Origin: Acytostelium subglobosum LB1
Lineage: Eukaryota; Evosea; Eumycetozoa; Acytosteliales; Acytosteliaceae
Reading direction: 5' to 3'
Length of the DNA stretch: 64,000 nt
Assembly: GCF_000787575.1 (NCBI RefSeq)
Contig: NW_012236528.1
Coordinates: 373,552 to 437,551, forward strand
The notes beneath the pieces were generated by a model that made no database searches, was not told the DNA's origin, and saw only the letters and a program-made list of their open reading frames with translations. This document shows, one piece after another, positions 54,323 through 64,000 of the stretch; within the stretch, counting starts at the first letter, position 1, and every line of letters starts with the position of its first letter. The position numbers and the translations under genes were made by a program.

Positions 54323-54336
54323 CCATTGTCTGGTCC

Positions 54337-55786
54337 TTAAGCATAAACTGGCTCGGAGCCAAATAGTTGCTGACGTCTGTCACTTGGAGACATTGAGGAG
54401 GAGTGTTTGTTGTTGGCAGTGGCAGAGAGAATGGCCGAGTGGAATTGATTGGCATTGTCAATGTATATATGATGTCCACTGCGCTCGATGATTACGACGT
54501 CCTTGATGTTCTTCATGTCTTGTTTCAGCTGATCGCCAATGGTCTTGTCCAGCCAACTGTTTGAGCCGTGCAGCACAGTGACATCGACCAACGGGTCGAT
54601 GGCCTTTGAGCGAGTGAGCATCGGGTTGGCAGCCCATCCAAACGGCAGCGACAGCAGACTGAAGAGATACTCGCCGGTGGCCGGCGCCTGTGCATTGGAG
54701 TGATATATGTACTCAGCCACACGATTCGGCTGCTGTTGGTTATACTTTAGCTCGTCCTCTGGGTAGAGGTGAGAGAACTTTTGCAACAAGTCCGATCTGA
54801 AGCGATACACCAAGTCTGGTCCAAATGGACCAACAGCGCGCAACAAACTCAGTGGCGACTGTCTAACTATCTTTCCAAGTATCTTGAATCTAAAGTGGAT
54901 ATGATGGTTAGAAATGTGTCATTGATTGATTGATCATCTCGATACGATGGATGACTTACGGTAGTGGTACTCTTGTTTCAAAGTCATCGGGACGAATGGC
55001 GAATCCCCATGGATCGGCAAGCACCAAGCTCTTGACCCTCTCGGGATGCTGTAGAGTGTAACAGGTGGAAATGTAACCACCGAGTGAATGACCGAGCAGA
55101 TGGAAGTTGTCTAGACCCACCTCGCTGGCCCATTGATTGATAGAGTCGACCCAGAGCTTCTCGGCATCGTCTGGCGTCTTGAATTGGGTTGGATCGGGAC
55201 GCGAGCTCCTTCCAAAGCCCACGAGATCGATAGCGTAGACGGTGTAGTGGCGGGCCAGGTAGTCTATGTTGCCACACCAGAAGCCCACGCCGGCGCCATA
55301 GCCGTGCACCAGGACCAGTGGATCGCCCGAGCCCACCTTGATTGTGTTGATCTCGTGGTCGCCCACCTTGACCATGCGTTGCTCATAGGGCGTCTCTATT
55401 GTCTGTAGTATCCTCTTCTCGGCGTGCTCCATTTGCTCCTTGGACGACTTGATCCAACGCCAGTTCCATAATGACTCCATGACCATCTTTAGATTGTTTG
55501 TATTATCCGAATCAACTACCAATGGTGATGTTAATGTAGATAGTTTCTCTTGTAACTCTTGTGATAATATGAATGGTTGTTGATGTTGACGTTGATGTTT
55601 GTTATGTTGACGCTTTGGTTGTTGTTGTTGCTTTGACTGAGCTTGAGGTTGAGGTTGAGGTTGTTGCGACTGCTGTTGTTGATTGTAGGTGTTGTAGGTG
55701 TTGGAACTCCTTGGTGAGTTTATATCACGTATATTGCTACTGTAGTATCTACCGATTCTTGTGGCAAACGATGACAATGATTTCAT
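54337..55786 (-). CDS. Alpha/beta hydrolase of the ABHD4/ABHD5 type
   Basis: Exons 55786-54960 and 54889-54337, 459 residues. The start (MKSLSSFATRIGRYYSSN) looks like a mitochondrial presequence. A Gln/Pro/His-rich run follows. The hydrolase core has PLVLVHGYGAGVGFW (oxyanion), AIDLVGFGRSSRP and LLGHSLGGY, with nucleophile Ser234, where animal ABHD5 has Asn. That makes it closer to catalytically active ABHD4-like enzymes. The C-terminal part has VTVLHGSNSWLD (acid region) and SGHHIYIDN, which holds the catalytic His and the family's HxxxxD motif. Relatives act on N-acyl phospholipids or lysophospholipids. The substrate here is not known. Confidence 0.88.
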
Positions 55787-56270
55787 ACAACAGATAAACG
55801 TGAGAAGAGATATATATATTACAACTTGAAAAGATTGAATGTATATATTACAAAAAGGTATATATATTTAAATAAGTATATCTTAACAACTAATAAATAA
55901 TATTGATTAGATTGAAGATTGATCCTGAGATGATTGTTTCCAACTTTGTTAGTTATAAATAGAAGGAATAGAGAAGCAGAGAAAGAGAGAATGAATGAGA
56001 TAATGAGTGTGTGGTGCAGTGTTGGTTGGTGACTGTCGGACCTGACTCGCGCGAGTATGTCGTGAATGTGTGTGGGTGACCCCCGATCTTGACCTGGCTG
56101 ACCCTTTGTGAATCATCTCCTCCCAAAACTTTACGAACTATTTTGATTCATTCCACAGTGTTCCATGGCTTGTTCCAAACAAACAGATAACAACCACATA
56201 TTAATTGCATACTCATAGCAACGTCATGTTGACGGACATCCTAGGAAACAAAGATGGTGATGTATCATCT

Positions 56271-56302
<32 letters not shown>

Positions 56303-56960
56303 GACTTAATGTCTAATGTGGGTGGATATAACTAGTTACATTTCTAATTCTAATACACAAACAAGTACCTGTTCATCAATCAAATGATGAATGGACAGAT
56401 AATGTTTAAAGAGATAAACAAGAAGATGATAAAGTATTAAATCTCAATGGATGATTGGTGTCACATGTACACGTCACGCCACATGACTGACTTGTAAGGG
56501 TGGGATGATTAATGTGAAGGGAAGGAGACTCACCCAAACTACTTTAAATAAAAATCTAGAGCTCAAGTGTGTGTTTGGGGCGACACAACAGCGTGATTGT
56601 TGTTATTATTGATCAACCCACGCACCCAACTTGTTGTCCCTCTCTTTCCTTCCATTATTTGAGTGCCCCACCCAACACTGTTGTTTGCAAATGAATGTTG
56701 TGCTTGATTGGCTTGTGTTACAGAAAACACAACTAACTAAACAAACATACAGATAACAATACATGTCTTAATAACAACATCGTCATCATCATACACACAC
56801 ACACACACACACCACATATTGGCATGATTACTTATATCTCTATCTCTCATTCAATTCAAATACACACTTTATATCTAATCTAATCTAATCTAATATCTAA
56901 TTATAAACTAAACTTAACTAAGTTTGAATAAGCTAGCAAACCTAGGTTTGACATAGGTTC
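55787..56960. other. Long intergenic region, upstream of two divergent genes
   Basis: About 1.2 kb. Microsatellites: (ATT)n at about 56277-56304, (CA)n at about 56793-56812 and (TAATC)n near 56878-56898. A pyrimidine/acatacag then ataacaatac leader-like motif occurs at about 56743-56764, similar to the B-box gene leaders, suggesting a transcript start or 5' exon boundary about 200 bases before the GATA gene's ATG. Confidence 0.45.
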
Positions 56961-59900
56961 ATGATGGATGATGTATTAGACCAAAATACAAACAACAACA
57001 ACAATAATAATAACGGCAGATTGTCAAGAGTCAACACAGGAGGATCAAGTTCAGGCAGTCTTAAAAGCCTGCTCAATGACAATGACTCAACATCATCAAC
57101 AACATCCAACAACAATAACAACTCAAACAACAATAACAACACATCTACATTGAGTGTCAATTCGAAAGGATCAGGTACTAGCTCATCATCATCGTCAAAT
57201 TTCAAACGAATCAATTCGATCACATTGGGCGAACATGGAAGTCTGGAGGATCTGTTAAAGGGCAGCACATATCAGTTGTTGTCAGCGGGCATGGGTGGCA
57301 ACTCTTCGTCGTTGCTACGCGATCGTTCAAGTAACAGCACACCACATCGTATTGAGCGCGTAAAGTCAAAGTCCAGCCTGGAGGACTTGATGCTCGTGTC
57401 GGAGGACTGGCGCGTTGGCACGCCCAACCGAATAACCAACAGCAACAGCAACAGCTTGGACGATATCTGGCGCGGCCTGACATTCTCGCCGTACAAGAGC
57501 AACAACATGCCCACATCTTTGGCGACAGTGTCAGCGTCGACATCTTTCCTCAACGACGATTCGTCGGTGGTCGATGTACATGGGGGCGTGTCCACGCCGC
57601 CATCCATACTGCCATCGTTCTCCTCAACTAATCTCAAAGAGCTGATACCGACGCCAATGGAGATGTCTGTGTCGCCCGTGCCCTCGAGCACACATTCATC
57701 TCTGCTGCCGCCACCATCTCCTGCGCGCTCTTTATCGGGTGGATCAATGCAGGACGACAGCAGCAGTAGTAAACATAGGTTGGGTGGTAGTGGCGGCACG
57801 AGTTCGAGAATGGTCATGGAGCGCGACAAGGCACCACCACACAACGAGCTACCCTCGCCGAGGAACATTGACACTACACCACCTTCATCTTCATCAATCG
57901 CCCACCCATCACCAATGCGCATCACACCGTCGTCAACACCAAAGACCACTCCAGACAACGTTGATTCAGACTCGATAGAACCAAGCGATAACGGCAGCAC
58001 GGGCTCGGACGGGCCCACTAGCAATGCATCGCCCATCACCCCGCACTCTGACCTCAGCTCGTCTGGCTGGAGGCCCGTCTCCGCGACCGCCACCTCTGGC
58101 AACAAGCAACCAGTATCAACAGGCAATCACAATGTACATAATCAACAACAGATGCATCATCAATCGTCGTCATTTAATCCACTTTACACTCAGCAATATC
58201 AACAACAACAGCAACATCAACAATCATTTGTACATCAAACTCAGTTCCAACACATTCAATCGCAGTCCAACGCGAATGCCACGCATCCGACTACACAGGC
58301 AAACCCAACAGCGCAAAGCCCAAGGATAGCTCCACTCTCCACTTCAAACACCACCAACACATCACATGCCCAACAACAACCACCTCAGCCACAGTCGTCA
58401 AAGAAGTCGTCAAAGTCAAACAAGAAGCAGAGGACATCAAAGAAGGATTCAAAGTCTTCAGACTCGGTGGAGGAGGTATCCGAGGGTACTCAGCGCCAAG
58501 GCAACATTACTAGCTCACCGACTTTGCCGTACCCCGGAGGCTTCCCCAGCGTCACAGCACCCTCGTTGTCACTGGCACCTTCACAGGACACAGAGTCACC
58601 ATTCAAGGGTACAACGGCTTATGGAATATCGACAACACCCACGGTTAGTGTTGCCAGTGCCCAGCAGCCACCGATGTATGGATATCAGTCGGCAACAGTG
58701 GCCACGACTGCTGGTGCCACCAACAACTCATTGTCTACTGGCGACATGCTGAAGAAGGAGGGATCGTCCATGACAGACTCAACATTGTTGTGGAACGACA
58801 TCAACAAGTACCTGAGTAACCTAGTGCGAACAACTGCCAAGGCACTCAAGGGCCAACAAGTAGCCTTCAACGAGCTCACAGAGGGCATCACATGTTGTCA
58901 TGCAATAATGACCGACCTTGCAGAGATCATGAAGTTTGTAAGTACTTACAACTTGCATCCATGGATGCTCATTTGATTAGAAGCTAACACCTGTCCTACC
59001 ATGCCCTCGCTTAGAACCCTGCTGACAGCTATGCGGCAGGAATGCTGATGCAGAATGGAAGAAAGTTGATCCATCATCCGCATTCATCGATAGCTAACAC
59101 GCCAACACTGGGCAGTCCTGCCCAGCAGGGCCCATTCTATGCTTCACCCTCGATGCAGAGTCCACACCTCTCCCCAGTGGTCCTATCGGCATCACAACAA
59201 CAACACCAGCAACAACAACAACAACATCATCCAATGCAACAACATCCACAACAACAGCAAATGTTTATGCCTGGTCATCCTCAACACTATGGCCCCGCCG
59301 ACGCAATGTATTTTAATCCAGCACTCACATTGATCAATAAGCAGCAACAGCAGATGCAGCAGCAACATCACCTCGTTGGTGCGATGGGTGCGACTCCCAA
59401 CGGGCTGGCCAAGGTTGCGGGCGGCGATTCCTATGCCTCGCAATCAAAGAAGCAGACGAGGAAGCGCAAGCCGCGCATTGGCGAAGCCGAGTTGTTGTGC
59501 CATCAATGTGGCGTCACCAACACACCAGAGTGGCGTCGTGGACCCAATGGCGCCAAAACCCTGTGCAATGCCTGTGGCCTTGCCTGGGCCAAATCAGTCA
59601 AGAGTGAGAAACAGAAGGAGTTGCTGGCCTCCACCACTGGCATGACTGTCATCGATCCAAAGAAGAGTCAGAAGCGCAAGAAGGATGTGTCGGCGGGTGG
59701 TGGTGCGCTTGGCAGTGCATCATCCAATGATGACAAGAAGGCAAATGCCATTGGAGTTCAATCATCCTATGATGATGGTGGAGACAACAACTCTGACGAA
59801 GAAGACGAGTCTGATGATGAGGATGATGATGAAGAAGTACAGCCACAACAACATCAACAACAGCAACAACAACAGCAACAGCAACAGTATACCACTACAG

Positions 59901-59983
59901 AGCAACTCATTCATCATCATGGCATACCTACATCACACATGACAAGCACACAGTCCACGGCTGGCGTACCAATGATTATTTGA
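56961..59983 (+). CDS. GATA-type zinc finger transcription factor
   Basis: Exons 56961-58937 and 59015-59983, 981 residues. Most of the protein is Asn/Ser/Thr/Gln/Pro-rich. The single finger lies near residues 821-846: [27 protein letters not shown], spacing C-x2-C-x18-C-x2-C, followed by the basic [15 protein letters not shown] basic stretch ([13 protein letters not shown]) precedes it, a likely nuclear signal. A conserved helical segment just before the intron ([21 protein letters not shown]...[18 protein letters not shown]) is the only other ordered region. GATA factors bind (A/T)GATA(A/G) and control dictyostelid development. The tail is acidic then Gln-rich. I cannot assign which gta paralogue this is. 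Confidence 0.92.
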
Positions 59984-60437
59984 TCATCACCATAACAATA
60001 CAGTCCTTCAGCTCATGTTGCAGGACCATTTATTTATTAATTAATTGGAGACACTTGTCTAGTGAACCCTCTTTTTGTTCCCAAGATACTTTTCAATCAC
60101 ATGATCAGAGGTATACCCCACCCGCTGATCACCCCCACCCAATCAGTTCTGATCACTTTGCTTTGAGTTTTCCATTCCTTCGGATCGTCGCTGGTGGTGG
60201 GTCATCAGACCAGAGAAGGACTCCTTTGGTTTTGGATACTTCCCAACCAAGGAGTTGAGTATCATAGGTCTCATCCTCCATCCATCCATGATCCATCAAC
60301 AATCGTATCATTCACATTCAATCAATCAATCAAAAATTGTTACCTGTACAATATATATATATCTTTTTTCTACATTCAAATAATCAATCAATCTATCAAT
60401 CTATCTCAATCCAAACAATAGTGAGAGTCTGTAGAGA
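59984..60437. other. Intergenic region
   Basis: About 450 bases, with a C-rich patch (ccccacccgctgatcacccccaccc) near 60116-60140 and TCAA/ATCT tetramers before the next gene. No coding frame. Confidence 0.5.
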
Positions 60438-63400
60438 ATGAAGTTGGAGGAGTTTGAATCAAACTTGATCCACTTCTTCCCTTTTAAGTTTGACTCTTCA
60501 ACATCATCAGTCAAAGTCGTTGCCAGGAATGTTTATTTTGATCACGACCAAGGTGCAACAAATGAATCATTCATTGCTTTGATCAAAGAAACAACAGGGC
60601 TACAGATAGATGACGTAAAGATAGATGGGCCAAACACTTCCAACAACAACAACAACAACGTCGAGATATCGGAGTCAACAGAGGTAGTTGGCAACTCACC
60701 ATCAATCAGTCCAGACACAGGGTCTGTGCACTTCAGCTTGCCAGCGCATCACTATGGCCGACTTGTTGACACGCCAATCCTTCTCAAGGATCGACAGGTA
60801 TGTTTGATCGATATCACAGTGTGCCCCATGACATCAACTCAATACTCATACTCTTATTCAAACATCATACATATAGATCGTATTTGAAAAGGTGTCTGGA
60901 GGACTGTCTACACTTGTCCTACAAGGCCTGCCACCGGGCATCGACTTCAAGACAGTACAATCTGTCTTTGAGGGCTCTATTGATGTCGTGTTGGACAACC
61001 CCTCATGCTTCAAGAGGATCAGTGATACGGTGGTCGAGATCGAGTTACCTTATGAGCAGTATGAGGTGAGCTTGAGCGAGGGCTCGGTCAAGGTCAAAGG
61101 CACAATGGTCAAGATAATGGAGAAACAAACCAACTTGTTGCTCATTGCCATGAATGACCCTTTGTTAGAGCCGCAGTCACTATCCAATATCTTTATGGAA
61201 TCCCACTCTGTCGGGGTCGACCCTGGAGACATTCGCTTGTCAGATGACAAGAAGGTGGCCATGGCACAGTTTGACAAGGTTACTCAGGCCGAGTTTGACA
61301 GTCTGCTCAAGAGCATCAAGGATGATCAGCACATCCTGAGGATCAAGAGGAAGAGTGCCCTTTGTATCCACAACCGACCCAACGAACACATCATCAGGTA
61401 TACATTGAGCAGGAATGAGTTCAACTCGCATGAGCTCCATATGGTGTTGGCGCAAACCATTCAGCGCACCATGTCCGTCAACAACAACAACAACAACAAC
61501 AACAATGAGTACTCAACACACATACTTCAAGTATACCAGTTCCCAGAAGGAATGAGTGGCTTCATCACACTGAGCTCCAGAGAGCTTAAGGACAGTCTGT
61601 TGAACATCAAGCAGCTTGAGCTAGACAGGCTACAGGAGCAGATGCATCAGCCTCAGCCTCAGCCACAGCCACAGTCAATGCCCAGGACCCCTCAGATGGC
61701 CCCTCCAACCAATCAATCATTTAGCCAGCCTGGTACACCAATGCGTATGCACTCCAATGATATAGCATGGCATCCAGAGAATGAAGAGATGATATTTTAT
61801 GGTAGAGGTGGCAACCTCCATGATACTAGTCTGTCCTCAAGTGGATACTCTGCCCCTTCTCAAGTCAATGTGCCCATCTCAATGTCTACATCGTCCACAT
61901 CAGTGTCGACCACGACTGGTAGCCCTGTGTTGTCCACTTCATCGACGGGCATCACGAACAACAACAACAACTGCAAGGAGCCACAGCCACAGCCACGCAC
62001 CAAGTTTGTGGTGGCTTCCAATGCACCGAAATGGTTGAAGCATGATGAGTTGGCCGCCACCCTTAGGAAGGCCAATTACAAGGTCCTGTTCATCACAATA
62101 CGATCAAAGTTTGCCTATGTAGAGTTGGACAAGGAATCACACGCCAAGCTATTGGCACAGAAGACGCTGACTATTCAGCAAGGCAAGATAGTATGTATCA
62201 CATATTATTGACCGATCGATCAAATGATTTATTGGTTGATGTTCATTGAGTGCCTAACACAAACCATCAATCAATCAAACAACAGGTTGAGTTTACAGAC
62301 TACACTAAGGAGATACCATATTATTATGTGTATCTCTATCCTGACCCTAGCAGACATCACAACTGGGTCGTGCTCAATCTCTTGAGGAAGGTTTCTCCAA
62401 TGATTGGAGTGCTCCAGGGTGCCCCGCATGATCATTTGCAGGTGCCCGTGCCCACGGATGATGAGAGGAAGCTGCTTCTCGACCGCAAGTTGATGACTGC
62501 TAAGGACAAGACCTTTGTGGAGGACAAGTCCAAGAATCATCGTGGCAAGATCATCTCTAGCTTTTGGCTATTCGATGCCGCGCAGCCCAGGAAGATGGAG
62601 CACCGTGTCACTCATATCTCCGACACGACCAACATGTACTTGGAGAAGGTGAACGTTCTACACTTCATCATCAAGGAGCATAGTGTCATGGCTGTGTTGG
62701 TGAAGGATGGCGCGTCCACCTCGGTCAAGTTGAGCAGTCCCCTCAAGAGTCTGGAGCCAGCCAACACATACCTGAACAACAAGATCAAAGAAGTGAAGGA
62801 GACGACTCTCCACTTGTCCTTCGAATCGTTGCTCATCAGAGGAATGGTGCATCACTTCTTAACTGCGTCCCTAAAGAGCAAGCCAAACATAGTCTATTCG
62901 ATCAAGGAGTCGAGCAATAAGGACAAGCATATGATACAGCCGGTTCTATGTGGCCCTGATTCCGAAGTCAAAGAGGTCTTGGCCGCTCTCCATGATATTG
63001 AACATCGAGTGCGCCCGCTGCCCCAGGTCTCCTTAATACCCGATGCGGTCGAGAATGAGTTTTCTATCAAGGCCGCCATCGAAGGCTCCAACATCATATT
63101 CTGTGGCCCCAAAGCAAAGGTCAAGAACTTTGAGAACCACTTAGAGTCTAGCGGTGACAAGCGTATGGAGATACCCATGTCCAAGGGCGTGCAGTTCTTC
63201 TTTAAGAAGTTTGTCAAGCAGGACATTGAACACCGTATCAAGATCACCGAGTCCAAGAACGGTTTGTTCTTGGTGGGCGACGACAAGGATTTACAGGAGG
63301 CCAAGCGCATGCTAGACCATCTTACCAAGTCGGTGGAGATGATCAGCTTCACCAAGACATTCTCGGAGGTCGTGAAGATGGAGCTGACCAACTGGTATCA

Positions 63401-64000
63401 GGCCTACTTCAAGGACGAGCCAATCTTTTGCCACTTCATGAGGTCCAAGTCCAACCCCACCAAGCGCCAGACCAAGTCATCGTGGAGTGGAAGCGAGGAC
63501 GAGGAGTCGAGCGTGGATGAAAGCGAGTTAGACTCATCATCTGATGATGAGTTCATACCAGCATTTGATGAGAAGCTCGTCATACTAGACTTGGAGTTCT
63601 ACATTCATCGTGAGCGCAGCTATCAAGCACTCAAGGACAAGGTGGAGAAGTTGGAGAGACAAAAGGAAGGCAGGGCAGTGGAAATCAAGGACCTGTCACA
63701 AGACGAGATACGCTACATCATGACCAGCTTTGAGAAGCAACGCGCTCGTCTGTTTAAGACCAAGAACTCCATCTATGTTCAAGGACTGTGGGAGCAGGAC
63801 GTCAAGAAGCTGCTCAGCGACATCCAAATCAAGAGGGAGTCGTTCGTCACGATGGACCAGACGGCGACTCTCCAGGAGTGGCAGCACATGTACCTGGCAG
63901 TCGAAGCGAGGAAGGATGAGATGCAGACTAGGTTCGGCGTCAAGCTAAGCTCGGATAACCTCAAACCATGCTTCATCATCAAGGGCAAGCCAAAGGATGT
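60438..64000 (+). CDS. Large protein with repeated RRM/KH-like domains, 3' end outside window
   Basis: Exons 60438-60797, 60877-62190 and 62286 to beyond 64000, all phase 0; more than 1100 residues seen. The N-terminal half has RRM-like segments (TLVLQGLPPGIDFKTVQSVFEG..., KFVVASNAPKWLKHDELAATLRKANYKVLFITIRSKFAYVEL). Later parts alternate short strands and helices, as in KH or KH-like repeats (IFCGPKAKVKNFENHLES, LFLVGDDKDLQEAKRMLDHL, IYVQGLWEQDVKKLLSDI, FIIKGKPKD). An acidic Ser/Glu/Asp insert lies near 63478-63560. The alternation of RRM and KH-like modules recalls PARP14/PARP10/DTX3L proteins, whose catalytic end would lie past the window. That comparison is tentative. Confidence 0.75.

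Overview
This is nuclear DNA from a dictyostelid social amoeba. The evidence is short introns (about 60-90 bases) of gtatgt/gtaagt...ag type, AT-rich spacers rich in TCAA and ATTC tetramers, poly-Asn/poly-Gln runs, and lineage families such as F-box/FNIP, dictyostelid ankyrin, dcd1-like and B-box/propeller proteins. The coding GC is moderate, so it is not an extreme AT genome like D. discoideum. I cannot place it to species. It is a draft scaffold: a 100-N gap lies at 19873-19972, with stray Ns at 20850-20851 and 54040.

Layout. 1-954: 3'-truncated SET8/PR-Set7-like methyltransferase (-). 1557-4657: convergent ankyrin protein (+) and F-box-like/LRR protein (-). 5707-7073: bacterial-type papain fused to a TerB-like tail (+). 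7491-8774: secreted Ntn-hydrolase of the dcd1/C45 type (-). 9724-9951: two-exon secreted mini-protein (+). 10010-13896: BTB/BACK/discoidin-like protein (-) and phosphopantetheinyl transferase (-), then the divergent La protein (+, 14350). 16178-19150: SPX/EXS (XPR1/SYG1-like) phosphate exporter (+). After the gap, 20547-34159 is a head-to-tail array of intronless B-box/coiled-coil/propeller genes: seven intact, one frame-broken, one internally deleted relic. 34658-36271: F-box/FNIP protein (-). 37010-38061: short-chain dehydrogenase (+). 38389-40665: cytosolic GluRS (+). 40888-41375: UFM1 in four small exons (+). 41671-41929: a two-exon mini-protein (-). 42547-46018: RUN plus Rubicon-homology protein (-). 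46512-50383: DNA polymerase delta catalytic subunit in eight exons (-). 50863-51961: a ubiquitin-like ORF followed by an E2 with part of a vWA domain (+). 52065-54330: eroded coding remnants. 54337-55786: ABHD4/5-like hydrolase (-). 56961-59983: GATA factor (+). 60438 to the end: large multi-domain protein of RRM/KH-like repeats, cut by the window edge (+).

Most single genes are core cell functions with no operon logic: replication, translation, phosphate, cofactor and RNA metabolism, UFMylation, endolysosomal traffic. The accessory part is the B-box array, which borders an assembly gap and shows recent duplication, divergence into three subfamilies and decay. Splice-site coordinates were worked out by eye from consensus sites, frame and family similarity. 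Exon sums of the complete multi-exon models are divisible by three. No database search was run.
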